Notes: a model not told the origin generated them from the sequence alone. Counted from the stretch's first letter, positions 20,193 to 29,013 are shown. The stretch: 64,000 nucleotides of DNA from Microbacterium sp. C5A9 (GCF_022627955.1 NZ_JABXGD010000003.1:124001-188000), one strand, 5' to 3'. Program-made: numbers and translations.

Positions 20193-21804
20193 TCTCGGGC
20201 GCGCCAGCGCACTGATCGGCGCAGGAACGCTCATCTCCCGCGTCACGGGTCTGCTGCGGACGATCGTGCTCGTCGGCGTGATCGGCTCGGTCGGTGCGGG
20301 TGCGGCCGATGCGTTCGCGATCGCCAACCAGCTGCCCAACAACGTGTTCTCGCTGATCTCGGTCGGCGTGCTGACCGCGGTCATCATCCCGCAGATCGTC
20401 AAGGCCGCCGCCGATGCCGACGGCGGCAACGCGTTCATTTCCAAGCTCTTCACCCTCGGCACCGTCGTGCTCGTGATCATCACGGGCGTGGCCACCGTCG
20501 CCTCTCCCTGGCTCGTGAGCCTCTACGCGGGCGCCAAGGGGTCTCCGGAGTTCCTCGCCCTCGCCACCGCCTTCGCGTACTGGTGCATGCCGCAGATCCT
20601 CTTCTACGGGCTGTACGCGCTGCTCGGCGAGGCGCTGAACGCCCGCCGCATCTTCGGTCCCTTCACGTGGGCCCCCGTCGTCAACAACGTCGTCTCGATC
20701 ATCGGGTTCCTGATCGTCGGCGCGCTCTTCGGAGGACCGCTCACCCGCATCGACGACTGGACGCCCGGCATGATCGCCGCCCTCGGCGGCACGGCGACGC
20801 TCGGCATCGTGATCCAGGCGGCGATCCTGCTCATCTTCTGGCGCCGGACCGGACTCGCGCTCCGACCCGACTTCCGCTGGCGCGGTGTGGGTCTGGGCGC
20901 CGTCGGAAAGCTCGCCGGCTGGACGTTCCTCATGGCGCTCGCGAGCCTGATCGCTGGCCTCGTCCAGACGCAGATCCTCATCGACGCCTCGGGGCAGGGT
21001 GCCTCGGTCGCGACGTTCCAGTACGCGTGGCTGATCTTCATGCTGCCGTACTCGATCATCGTGCTGTCCATCGGCACCCCCTACTTCACCCAGATCAGCG
21101 AGCACGCGGCCGCCGGTCGCGACGCCGAGGTGCGCGCGGACATCGCGCAGAGCATCCGCACCCTGCTCTTCTTCATCGCCGCCGCCGTCGCCGCAGTCGC
21201 CGCAGCCGCGATCCCCGCGTCGCGGGTGTTCACGAATGCGGCGTCCGATGCGTCAGAGGCCGCGCTCGTGCTGGTCTGCTTCCTCGTGTGCCTCGTGCCG
21301 TTGACCATCCTGTTCATCGTGCAACGCACCTTCTACGCCTACGGCGACACCCGCACGCCGTTCTGGTTCACGCTCTTCCAGTGCGCCCTCGTCGTGGTCA
21401 GCGCGTTCGTCGCGCAGTGGCTGCTCGCCGCCGACGTCATCGCGATCACCTCCCTGGCGGCCACCATCGCGCTCGGTCAGTCGATCGCCAGCACCATCCA
21501 GACCGTCATCGCCGTCTGGCTGCTGCACCGCAAGATCGGCGGACTGCAGATCCGCACGTGGATGGCCGCCGTCCTCCGCTTCGCCGTCGCCGCCGTCCCC
21601 GCGGGCTTCGCGGGCTGGGGGGTGTTCCTGCTCCTCGGCGGACCCGACGGATGGACGACCGCCGACAAGATCCAGGGAGCGCTCGGCACGTGCATCATCG
21701 GCGCGGCCGTGGTGGTCGTCTACGTCGGCATCCTCGCCCTGCTGCGGGCTCCGGAGCTCACGGTCGCACGATCGATGCTGCGACGATTCCTGCCCGGGCG
21801 ATGA
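20185..21804 (+). CDS. murJ: Lipid II flippase MurJ
   Basis: Integral membrane protein of 539 residues that moves lipid II across the membrane for peptidoglycan synthesis. It begins MSSLGRASALIGAGTLISR, typical of MviN/MurJ, with about 14 hydrophobic segments over the full length and the conserved GEALNARRIFGPFTWAP loop. Unlike the mycobacterial orthologue it has no C-terminal pseudokinase extension. ATG 20185 lies inside the end of the DUF6049 gene (8-nt overlap), preceded by AAGGAG, so the two are translationally coupled. Confidence 0.94.
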   Translation: MSSLGRASALIGAGTLISRVTGLLRTIVLVGVIGSVGAGAADAFAIANQLPNNVFSLISVGVLTAVIIPQIVKAAADADGGNAFISKLFTLGTVVLVIITGVATVASPWLVSLYAGAKGSPEFLALATAFAYWCMPQILFYGLYALLGEALNARRIFGPFTWAPVVNNVVSIIGFLIVGALFGGPLTRIDDWTPGMIAALGGTATLGIVIQAAILLIFWRRTGLALRPDFRWRGVGLGAVGKLAGWTFLMALASLIAGLVQTQILIDASGQGASVATFQYAWLIFMLPYSIIVLSIGTPYFTQISEHAAAGRDAEVRADIAQSIRTLLFFIAAAVAAVAAAAIPASRVFTNAASDASEAALVLVCFLVCLVPLTILFIVQRTFYAYGDTRTPFWFTLFQCALVVVSAFVAQWLLAADVIAITSLAATIALGQSIASTIQTVIAVWLLHRKIGGLQIRTWMAAVLRFAVAAVPAGFAGWGVFLLLGGPDGWTTADKIQGALGTCIIGAAVVVVYVGILALLRAPELTVARSMLRRFLPGR

Positions 21805-21816
21805 CGCCCCTCGCGC

Positions 21817-21844
21817 GGGAATTCCCCGCGGTTACCATTGGTTG
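21817..21844 (+). promoter_or_regulatory. SigR/SigH-type promoter of trxB
   Basis: GGGAAT (21817-21822), an 18-nt spacer and GTTG (21841-21844), matching the GGGAAY-N18-GTT consensus of actinobacterial thiol-stress sigma factors (SigR in Streptomyces, SigH in mycobacteria). It lies 54 nt upstream of the trxB ATG. Matching both element sequence and spacing makes this strong without an experiment. Confidence 0.75.
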
Positions 21845-21897
21845 AAGCACTCGAACGCCGCAGGGATTCTCGGCGTCACCCCGATCACGGAGAGCAC

Positions 21898-22872
21898 ATG
21901 CGTCAGGTCATCATCATCGGCTCCGGCCCCGCCGGATTCACCGCCGCCATCTACGCGGCGCGCGCGAACCTCAAGCCGCTGCTCATCGCCAGCTCTGTCG
22001 AGGTCGGCGGAGAGCTGATGAACACCACCGAGGTCGAGAACTACCCCGGATTCCCCGAGGGCATCCAGGGCCCCGAGCTCATGGCGAAGTTCCAGGAGCA
22101 GGCGGAGAAGTTCGGCACCGAGGTCGTCTACGACGACGTCACCGAGCTCGACCTCGCGGGCCCCGTCAAGACCGTCACGCTCGGCAGCGGTGCGGTGCAC
22201 GAGACCCGGGCGCTGATCTACGCGACGGGCTCCGCCTACCGCAAGCTCGGCATCGAGGGCGAAGAGCGCCTCTCGGGGTACGGCGTCTCGTGGTGCGCCA
22301 CGTGCGACGGCTTCTTCTTCCGCGAGAAGACGATCGCGGTCGTCGGCGGCGGCGACTCGGCCATGGAGGAGGCGACCTTCCTCACGCGCTTCGCGGACAA
22401 GGTCTACGTCATCCACCGCAAGGACTCGCTGCGCGCGTCGAAGATCATGCAGGAGCGTGCCTTCGCGAACGAGAAGATCGAGTTCGTGTGGAACAGCGAG
22501 GTCACCGAGATCCTCGGTGGCGACTCGGTCTCGGGCGTGCAGCTGCGAAACACGGTCGACGGTACGCTCAGCGATCTCTCCCTCGACGGACTGTTCATCG
22601 CGATCGGCAACGACCCGCGCACGCACCTCGTGCACGAGAAGCTCGACCTCACGGCCGAGGGCACGATCTGGGTCGACGGCCGCTCGTCGAAGACCTCCGA
22701 GCCCGGCGTCTTCGCCGCCGGTGACGTGATCGACCCCACCTACCGTCAGGCGATCACCGCTGCGGGATCCGGCACGGTCGCGGCTCTCGACGCGGAGCAC
22801 TTCCTCGCGGATTTCGATGACGCGTCGGTCGAGTTCCCGGCTGCCGAGGCCGCCGAGATCATCGTCGGCTGA
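21898..22872 (+). CDS. trxB: Thioredoxin-disulfide reductase
   Basis: FAD- and NADPH-dependent enzyme of 324 residues that reduces thioredoxin in the cytoplasm. The FAD motif is GSGPAGF at 8-14, the redox disulfide is CATC with C133 and C136, and the NADPH motif is VVGGGDSAMEEA. The C-terminal FAD motif GVFAAGDVIDPTYRQ is present. ATG 21898 is the standard start; the open frame runs further up but through the promoter. It is followed 66 nt later by trxA. It has its own SigR/SigH-type promoter, so expression should rise under disulfide stress. Confidence 0.96.
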   Translation: MRQVIIIGSGPAGFTAAIYAARANLKPLLIASSVEVGGELMNTTEVENYPGFPEGIQGPELMAKFQEQAEKFGTEVVYDDVTELDLAGPVKTVTLGSGAVHETRALIYATGSAYRKLGIEGEERLSGYGVSWCATCDGFFFREKTIAVVGGGDSAMEEATFLTRFADKVYVIHRKDSLRASKIMQERAFANEKIEFVWNSEVTEILGGDSVSGVQLRNTVDGTLSDLSLDGLFIAIGNDPRTHLVHEKLDLTAEGTIWVDGRSSKTSEPGVFAAGDVIDPTYRQAITAAGSGTVAALDAEHFLADFDDASVEFPAAEAAEIIVG

Positions 22873-22877
22873 CGTCC

Positions 22878-22905
22878 GGGAACACATTCCATGCGCCGGC
22901 TGTTG
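22878..22905 (+). promoter_or_regulatory. SigR/SigH-type promoter of trxA
   Basis: GGGAAC (22878-22883), an 18-nt spacer and GTTG (22902-22905). It has the same architecture as the promoter before trxB and lies 33 nt upstream of the trxA start. This gives trxA an independent stress-responsive promoter in addition to read-through from trxB. Confidence 0.72.
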
Positions 22906-22938
22906 TAGCAGGCGTACCTCGAACAAGGAGAAACTCTG

Positions 22939-23262
22939 ATGAGTGCAAAGGCTACGAGCCAGGCGACCTGGGAGCAGGACGTTCTGCAGGCCGAGGGTCC
23001 CGTCCTCGTGGACTTCTGGGCCGAGTGGTGCGGACCGTGTCGTATGGTCGCACCGGTGCTGGACCAGATCCAGGCCGACAACCCCGACAAGATCACCATC
23101 CTTAAGCTGAACGTGGACGAGAACCCGCAGCTGGCGATGCAGTACCAGATCACGTCGATCCCGGCGATGAAGGTGTTCCAGGGCGGTGAGGTCAAGACGA
23201 CCATCATCGGCGCCAAGCCGAAGCCGGCCCTCGAGCAGGACCTCGCCGCTTTCATCGGCTGA
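22939..23262 (+). CDS. trxA: Thioredoxin
   Basis: Small cytoplasmic dithiol protein of 107 residues. The active site is WCGPC at residues 30-34 in VDFWAEWCGPCRM; the cis-proline turn appears as TSIPAMKVF. An AAGGAG ribosome site precedes ATG 22939 by 9 nt. It forms the reducing couple with the TrxB encoded upstream. A strong intrinsic terminator follows 12 nt after the stop, ending the unit. Confidence 0.96.
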   Translation: MSAKATSQATWEQDVLQAEGPVLVDFWAEWCGPCRMVAPVLDQIQADNPDKITILKLNVDENPQLAMQYQITSIPAMKVFQGGEVKTTIIGAKPKPALEQDLAAFIG

Positions 23263-23274
23263 TCAGGCTCTTTC

Positions 23275-23309
23275 AGGGCCGCCACCTCTTCGGGGGTGGC
23301 GGCCCTTTC
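23275..23309 (+). terminator. Intrinsic terminator after trxA
   Basis: A 12-bp perfect stem, AGGGCCGCCACC (23275-23286) with GGTGGCGGCCCT (23295-23306), an 8-nt loop, then a short T-rich run. Confidence 0.88.
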
Positions 23310-23376
23310 TGCTTCCCTCCGCACTATCCCACCCCGCGGTCAGGAGCATCCGCCGAGCCCGTCCGAGTGGCGACGA

Positions 23377-23898
23377 TCAGCTCTTGTCTGAGACGGGAAC
23401 GGATGCGAGCCCGCGTGCCGCCCGTGCGCGATCGACGATCTCCTGGATCACCGGGGTCTTGGCCGCGTTGTATCCGGCGGTGCCCTCACCGGCCGCTCGG
23501 GCGGCAGCATCCTTCGCCCGTTCATAGAGCGCGGCATCGTCGGCGTGGGCGCGCAGCCAGTCGCGCAGGATCCGCTGATTGACGGTCTCCCATTCTGAGA
23601 CGGTGAAGAAGTGCGCGATGGCGACACGGTGCTCACCGTCGGTGAGGATCATCACGGGGTGCGATCTGACCGCACTGCCGACGTGCCATCCCCTCGTCTC
23701 CAGCGCGGTCCTGCGGCGCTCCAGATCGGCGAGATCGGTGATCCTGACCGCCAGGTCGATGATCGGCTTCGCGCGCATTCCCGAGACAGCGGTCGATCCG
23801 ATGTGCTCGATGGTCCACGTCGTGTCACCGTGGGCTCGGAGCTCCAGGGCGAGCTGCTCGAAGAGTGCAGGCCACGACGGGTCGTAGTCGACGAGCAC
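23377..23898 (-). CDS. GrpB family protein (UPF0157)
   Basis: Cytoplasmic protein of 173 residues with a minimal nucleotidyltransferase-like fold. The motifs YDPSWPALFEQL, IEHIGSTAVSGMRAKPIIDLAV and HRVAIAHFF are diagnostic of the GrpB/UPF0157 family. Some members are fused to dephospho-CoA kinase, but the stand-alone form has no settled function. The start is GTG 23898, where conservation begins. It follows the small gene 23913-24248 by 14 nt on the same strand and is probably the last gene of an operon with the sugar porter. Confidence 0.88.
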   Translation of the reverse strand: MLVDYDPSWPALFEQLALELRAHGDTTWTIEHIGSTAVSGMRAKPIIDLAVRITDLADLERRRTALETRGWHVGSAVRSHPVMILTDGEHRVAIAHFFTVSEWETVNQRILRDWLRAHADDAALYERAKDAAARAAGEGTAGYNAAKTPVIQEIVDRARAARGLASVPVSDKS

Positions 23899-23912
23899 CC
23901 GAGCGGCCCGAC

Positions 23913-24248
23913 TCAGTTCGCGTCTGCGACCGTCGGGTCCCAGCGGCGGTGCCGCTGCTTCTCGTCGAGCAGTCCCCAGACGGCGGGCGTCAGCTCGGGG
24001 TACTCGAGCGCGATCTGGCGCAGCACGCGGTAGTGGCGTGCGGCGCTGGGGCGCACGCCGTCGTTGGCGGTGATGTTGTCGGCGCGCAGCAGATAGACGA
24101 CGAGCTCATCGACGCTCGGCAGCTCTTCCATGAACTCCCAGGGATCCTCTCCCCCGAGCAGTCGCTCCTGAATCAGCACGGCGAGTTCGTCCGAGGCCTC
24201 TGCGCGCAGCACTTCGAGGCTGGCACGGCGGGGAACGGACTCGGTCAT
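23913..24248 (-). CDS. Small conserved hypothetical protein
   Basis: Protein of 111 residues, acidic and mostly helical (EVLRAEASDELAVLIQERLL), with no signal or membrane segment. The ending RHYRVLRQIALEYPELTPAVWGLLDE resembles a small family found widely in Microbacteriaceae that is sometimes mislabelled as a tryptophan synthase alpha subunit; nothing here supports that enzyme. It lies 9 nt downstream of the sugar porter and 14 nt upstream of GrpB, all leftward. Confidence 0.75.
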   Translation of the reverse strand: MTESVPRRASLEVLRAEASDELAVLIQERLLGGEDPWEFMEELPSVDELVVYLLRADNITANDGVRPSAARHYRVLRQIALEYPELTPAVWGLLDEKQRHRRWDPTVADAN

Positions 24249-24257
24249 GCTTCCAGC

Positions 24258-25706
24258 CTACGTCGCCTTGCGGGTGCCTCGGCGCTCCACCTTCAGCTCG
24301 TCCGTCATCTCCTCGAGCTCCTTGCCCTTGGTCTCGGGCACCTTGAAGTAGACGAAGAAGAACGACAGCAGCGCGAAGAACGCGTAGAAGCCGTAGGCGA
24401 ACGTGAGGCCGATCTCGGCGAACACCGGGAAGGTCGTCGAGATGAAGAAGTTCGCCGCCCACTGCGCGGCCGCGGCGACCGCGAGGGCTCCGGCGCGGAT
24501 GGAGTTCGGGAAGATCTCTCCGAGAAGAACCCAGACGAGCGGTCCCCACGTCGCCCCGAAGAAGACGACGAAGCCGTTCGCGCAGACGAGTGCGACGGTG
24601 GCCCAGGGGTCGGGCAGGGTGGCCGTGCCCGACGCGTCGAGCGTACCGAACGAGAACGCGAGGGCCATCAGACCGAGGGTGACCGTCATGCCGACGGAGC
24701 CCACCAGGAGCATGACGCGCCGCCCCACCTTGTCGACCAGGAGGATCGCGATGATCGTCACCACGATGTTCGTCACAGAGGTGATGACCGAAGTCAGCAG
24801 CGCACTGGATTCATCGAAGCCCACCGACTGCCACAGCGTGGTCGAGTAGTAGAAGATGACGTTGATGCCGACGAACTGCTGGAAGACGGACAGCAGGATG
24901 CCGACCCACACGATCGGCTTGAGGCCCAGGCGGCTGCCACGCAGGTCGCGCAGCGACTCCTTGCGCTCCGTGTCGATCGTTCCGGTGATCTCCTTGATCT
25001 TGGCGTCGACGTCGAGCGTGCCGGTGACGGTGGTCAGCACCTCCGAGGCACGCTTCAGGTCGCCCTTGCGCACGAGATAGCGTGGCGATTCCGGCAGGCG
25101 GAGCGAGACGAGCCCGTAGACGAGCGCGGGGATCGCGGCCACCATGAACATCCACCGCCAGGCCGTCAGGCCCCACAGCGGCTGATCAGCCTCCCCCGCG
25201 ATGCCTGCCAGCAGCGCGTCGGAGAGCAGTGCGGCGAAGATACCCGTGACGATCGCGAGCTGCTGCAGGGACCCCAGCCTGCCTCGCACCGCGGCGGGTG
25301 ACACCTCCGCGATGTAGGCGGGGGCGATGACGGATGCGGCTCCCACGCCGAGCCCGCCGATCACACGCCAGATGATGAGATCGACGACGCTGAAGGCGAG
25401 ACCTGACCCGATGGCGGAGATGAAGAACATCGCTGCGGCCACCACCATCACGGGGATGCGACCGCGCTTGTTCGCGATGGGACCGGCGAACCAGGCTCCG
25501 ACCGCGCAGCCGATCAGGGCGGAGGAGACGGCGAAGCCCTTGAGACCGACACCCAGGTCGAAGCCCGAGACATCACCGGCCAGGGCATCGACCGCACCGT
25601 TGATCACGGCGGTGTCGAAGCCGAAGAGGAATCCTCCGAGTGCCGCGGCGATGCTGACCGCGATCACCTTCCGTTGAATAGCCGGCGTGGGCTGTGACGT
25701 GGACAT
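24258..25706 (-). CDS. MFS sugar porter (XylE/GLUT family)
   Basis: Membrane transporter of 482 residues with about 12 hydrophobic segments. Sugar-porter motifs are visible: GFLFGFDTAVINGA in helix 1, RVIGGLGVGAASVIAPAYIAEVSP read in parts, LPESPRYLVRKGD before the central loop, and the C-terminal PETKGKELEEM. Likely a proton-coupled sugar symporter; the sugar is unknown. First gene of the leftward unit with the small hypothetical and GrpB. In mycobacteria the corresponding place between trx and parB holds other genes, so this trio is an insertion in the conserved order. Confidence 0.93.
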   Translation of the reverse strand: MSTSQPTPAIQRKVIAVSIAAALGGFLFGFDTAVINGAVDALAGDVSGFDLGVGLKGFAVSSALIGCAVGAWFAGPIANKRGRIPVMVVAAAMFFISAIGSGLAFSVVDLIIWRVIGGLGVGAASVIAPAYIAEVSPAAVRGRLGSLQQLAIVTGIFAALLSDALLAGIAGEADQPLWGLTAWRWMFMVAAIPALVYGLVSLRLPESPRYLVRKGDLKRASEVLTTVTGTLDVDAKIKEITGTIDTERKESLRDLRGSRLGLKPIVWVGILLSVFQQFVGINVIFYYSTTLWQSVGFDESSALLTSVITSVTNIVVTIIAILLVDKVGRRVMLLVGSVGMTVTLGLMALAFSFGTLDASGTATLPDPWATVALVCANGFVVFFGATWGPLVWVLLGEIFPNSIRAGALAVAAAAQWAANFFISTTFPVFAEIGLTFAYGFYAFFALLSFFFVYFKVPETKGKELEEMTDELKVERRGTRKAT

Positions 25707-25767
25707 GACTCCCCCTCATCGTGGTGACCACGCGAGTCTAGGGGAATACCGGTCTTCTAGGCGGTGA

Positions 25768-26739
25768 TCACGCCGGGCCGAAGCCGGATTCGCCGAGTTC
25801 GCCGAGAATGCGGTTCAGGTCCTGAATCGATGCGAAGTCGATGATCACCTGGCCCTTGCGGGCTCCGAGCGACACCTTGACCCGCGTGTTCAGGCGGTCG
25901 CCGAGGTTGCCGGCGACCTCGTCGAGGTATGCGCGACGCGAGCCCGGTGTGGGCTTCGCCGTGCGGCTGCTCGACGTCGACGGCTGGCTCTTGGCGGCGA
26001 CCTCGGTCGCGCGCACCGAGAGGTCCTCGTTGACCACCTTGTCGGCGAGTCGCTGCATCGCCTCCGGGGTGTCCAGGCTCAGGATCGCGCGGGCGTGACC
26101 GGCGCTGAGCACGCCTGCTGCGACCCGCTGCTGCACGGGCACGGGCAGCTTGAGCAGACGGATCGTGTTGCTGATCTGCGGGCGCGAACGACCGATCCGC
26201 GTGGCGAGCTCTTCCTGAGTGATCCCGAAGTCCTCGAGGAGCTGCTGGTAGGCCGATGCCTCCTCCAAGGGGTTGAGCTCGGACCGGTGGAGGTTCTCCA
26301 GCAGGGCGTCGCGAAGGAGGTCTTCATCCGCGGTCTCCCGCACCACCGCGGGGATCGCGTCGAGCCCGGCTTCGCGAGCAGCGCGGGTGCGCCGCTCACC
26401 CATGATGAGCTCGTAGTCACCCTCGGAGTTCTTCCGCACGACCACGGGCTGCAGCACGCCGAACTCCCGCACGCTGTGCACGAGCTCCGCGAGATCTTCC
26501 GGATTGAAGTGCGTTCGCGGCTGGCGGGGGTTGGGGACGATCTTCTGCGGATCGATCTGGATGAGGTGGATACCCGGCACGACCTCGAGCTCAGGAACCT
26601 CTTCCGCCACCGTTGCCGTCTGGTCGGTCGACGGCCGCAGACTCGCGCCGGGGAAGAACACATCGACCGGGCGTTCAGCCTGATCAGCGGTGGGAATGAG
26701 GGCTCCGATCCCCCGGCCCAGTCCAGTGCGCTTCGCCAT
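25768..26739 (-). CDS. parB: Chromosome-partitioning protein ParB
   Basis: CTP-dependent DNA clamp that loads at parS and spreads, organising the origin for segregation; 323 residues. The N-terminal CTPase domain has the GERRTRAAREAG motif at about 114-125 and the ENLHRSELNPLEEA segment. The parS-binding helix-turn-helix is TQEELATRIGRSRPQISNTI and the C-terminal dimerisation domain is present. The start MAKRTGLGRGIGALI (ATG 26739) has AAGGAG at good spacing and overlaps the parA stop by one base; ATG 26742 is possible. Its binding sites form the dense cluster beyond parA. Confidence 0.96.
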   Translation of the reverse strand: MAKRTGLGRGIGALIPTADQAERPVDVFFPGASLRPSTDQTATVAEEVPELEVVPGIHLIQIDPQKIVPNPRQPRTHFNPEDLAELVHSVREFGVLQPVVVRKNSEGDYELIMGERRTRAAREAGLDAIPAVVRETADEDLLRDALLENLHRSELNPLEEASAYQQLLEDFGITQEELATRIGRSRPQISNTIRLLKLPVPVQQRVAAGVLSAGHARAILSLDTPEAMQRLADKVVNEDLSVRATEVAAKSQPSTSSSRTAKPTPGSRRAYLDEVAGNLGDRLNTRVKVSLGARKGQVIIDFASIQDLNRILGELGESGFGPA

Positions 26740-27665
26740 CATTTCTCCTTGCTCTGCGTCGCTGTCCGCGACGCGATCTCGACGGCTGCTTCGCGGTACG
26801 CGACGGCGCCGGCCGATTGCCCATCGTAGGCGATCACGGTCTGACCGAAACTCGGTGCCTCCGACACCCGCACAGATCGCGGGATGACGGTGTCGAGCAC
26901 CTGGTCCGGGAAGTGGGTGCGAACCTCATCCGCCACCTGCTGAGCGAGACGGGTGCGACCGTCGAACATGGTCAGCAGAATGGTCGACAGGTGGAGGTCG
27001 GGGTTCAGATGCTTCTGGATCATCTGAATACTGCCGAGCAGCTGGCTCAGGCCCTCCAACGCGTAGTACTCGCACTGGATCGGGATGAACACCTCGTCGG
27101 CTGCGGTGAAGGCGTTGATCGTCAGGAGACCGAGCGATGGCGGGCAGTCGATGATGACGAAGTCCATGGGATTCGTCGCGAGGTAGTCCTGGAGTGCGCG
27201 GCGCAGGCGGTGCTCGCGTGCCACCTGGGCGACGAGCTCGATCTCCGCGCCGGCGAGGTGAATCGTGCTGGGAGCGCAGAACAGGTTCTCATCCTCGGGG
27301 CTCGCCTGCACGATGTCAGCAAGCGGGGTTTCGTCGATGAGCACGTCGTAGACGCTCGGGATATCGCCGCTGTGCGGAACCCCCAGGGCGGTGGATGCAT
27401 TGCCCTGCGGGTCGAGGTCGATGACCAGGACCTTCGCACCGAGTCCGGAGAGCGCTGCGGCGATGTTGACCGCACTGGTTGTCTTGCCGACACCGCCCTT
27501 CTGGTTCGAGACGGTGAGGATCCGGGTCTCCCCCGTGAGCTCGACCTTCACTGAGTCGAGCACCCGGCGTCGCGCGGACAGGTCGGCGATCTCGCGCGCG
27601 AGTGGCGTATCCATCCCGAAAGAATCCTTCGGTGTTGCCTTGTCGGACTGTTTCACGTGAAACAT
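26739..27665 (-). CDS. parA: Chromosome-partitioning ATPase ParA
   Basis: Deviant-Walker ATPase that positions ParB-bound origins; 308 residues. The P-loop is KGGVGKTT (56-63) with Walker A' and B in VIDLDPQGNA and FVIIDCPPSLG. The start is unusual: ATG 27665 is followed by codons that are themselves parS site 1, giving the N-terminus MFHVKQ. AAAGGAG lies 3 nt before this ATG, whereas the next Met (residue 18) has no good ribosome site, so the parS appears truly translated. ParB bound there would sit on the parA translation start and could repress parAB. Confidence 0.95.
   Translation of the reverse strand: MFHVKQSDKATPKDSFGMDTPLAREIADLSARRRVLDSVKVELTGETRILTVSNQKGGVGKTTSAVNIAAALSGLGAKVLVIDLDPQGNASTALGVPHSGDIPSVYDVLIDETPLADIVQASPEDENLFCAPSTIHLAGAEIELVAQVAREHRLRRALQDYLATNPMDFVIIDCPPSLGLLTINAFTAADEVFIPIQCEYYALEGLSQLLGSIQMIQKHLNPDLHLSTILLTMFDGRTRLAQQVADEVRTHFPDQVLDTVIPRSVRVSEAPSFGQTVIAYDGQSAGAVAYREAAVEIASRTATQSKEK
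27649..27664. other. parS site 1 (perfect), inside the parA start
   Basis: TGTTTCACGTGAAACA, full 16-bp match. It overlaps codons 2-6 of parA. Confidence 0.95.
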
Positions 27666-27840
27666 CCACTCCTTTCGGGGCCGTGTTCCACTCTAATCGC
27701 TGAGGCCGACCTTCCTCGCCCGTGCACATGGTTGGGGAATGAGAGAGCACCAGGATCGCGGGAAGTACGTGTCCGCGCCACCTCTGTTCCATGTGCGTGC
27801 GTGTGGCCCGATGGGCGAGGATCCCTGCACCTCCTGGCAG

Positions 27841-27856
27841 TGTTTCACGTGAAGCA
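27841..27856. other. parS site 2 (one mismatch)
   Basis: TGTTTCACGTGAAGCA; G instead of A at position 14. It lies 192 bp from site 1. Confidence 0.85.
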
Positions 27857-28574
27857 CGCTCGTAGCGGTACGTGGGTTCTGTGAATCGTCCTCCCCGACC
27901 GCGCCCCGATGGGTCGGTCGATGCCAGGCGCCCCGTCGCGCCCGAGTGGGCGCCGGGGATCTTCTGTCCTCGGTGACCTGACCCCGCGTGGCTGCTGACC
28001 CTCTGCAGGGATCTGTCAGTTCGTTCGTCGATGCGGCGGAGCCGCGCGTCGATCGAAGCGCTCACCCAGGGTCGGTGATGGAACGTCGGGCGCAACTCCG
28101 ACTGGTGAGATACGGTGTCGCAGATGGTCGCGTCACCTCGACCCCGCCGACCGCTCGAGATCGTCTCGGGGCACCCGCGCTTCGACGGGTCCACGCCCGT
28201 CGCCGTGTCATGTCGGTCGCAAGGATTCCGACTCGGCGAACCTCGCACACACCCGAGGGCGAGTGCGCTCGCCACTCCCCCGTGATCGGCACACGCGCCT
28301 CGGTGTCGAGCGCTTCGATTCACACGACAAGCAACCTCGGGGAACATGACCGCGGACGAGGAGAATTTCCACCCACTCCTGGGTACCCCAGTGCCAGAAA
28401 GCCTAAATTGGCCCTCAACCCGCAGAGAATCGATCTGAGAGAGCGTTGCGAGGTTTGCGTCAGATCATCCTCGCGAAGCGCCGAATCGATCCGTCGAGCG
28501 CAAGAAGTGTGTGTTGCGCGATCCGGGGACTTCTGGTTTCTCCGCGGACGTGAACACTGTCAGCTCACGCGCGT

Positions 28575-28590
28575 AGTTTCACGTGAAACA
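28575..28590. other. parS site 3 (one mismatch)
   Basis: AGTTTCACGTGAAACA; only the outermost base differs and the 14-bp core GTTTCACGTGAAAC is intact. Confidence 0.9.
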
Positions 28591-28724
28591 TCTCCGTCGC
28601 GACGTCGGACCTGCGTCCCGCTCCTGTCAGTAGCAGGTGGACGCGGCGTCCGGTTCCACGGTCGTGAACCTCTACATCGTCATATAGCACGTTGGACCGA
28701 TCCCATCGTGACTCAAGGCGGACG

Positions 28725-28868
28725 CTGGTCCTGGTCCTGCTCCTGGTCCTGCTCCTGGTCCTGGCCCTGGTCCTGGTCCTGGTCCTGGCCCTGGTCCTGG
28801 CCCTGGTCCTGGTCCTGGTCCTGCTCCTGGTGCTGGTGCTGGTGCTGGTGCTGGTGCTGGTGCTGGTG
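28725..28868. repeat. 24-copy hexamer array between parS sites 3 and 4
   Basis: Twenty-four consecutive hexamers: seventeen of CTGGTC, CTGCTC or CTGGCC, then seven identical CTGGTG. The given strand has no A over 144 bp, so there is extreme strand asymmetry. The homogeneous CTGGTG block suggests recent slippage expansion. Read in one frame it gives a meaningless Leu-Val/Leu-Ala alternation; no gene is supported. Confidence 0.95.
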
Positions 28869-28910
28869 GATTCTCCTCCCCTACGGCAGATCCCGTGTAG
28901 TGCCGCTCAC

Positions 28911-28926
28911 TGTTTCACGTGAAACA
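28911..28926. other. parS site 4 (perfect)
   Basis: TGTTTCACGTGAAACA, full match, 42 bp right of the hexamer array. Confidence 0.95.
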
Positions 28927-29013
28927 ACGAGTGAGGCCGTCAAGCGGCGCCTGAGATTCGTCGGCCCGTCCTGGCTATGCGCGCACAGCACGAACACCAT
29001 GGGAGCTAGCGGG

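Noticed and set aside
28692..28922. Open frame giving an alternating Leu-Val peptide
   Set aside because: It is simply the CTGGTC hexamer repeat read in one frame, starting at TTG without a ribosome site.
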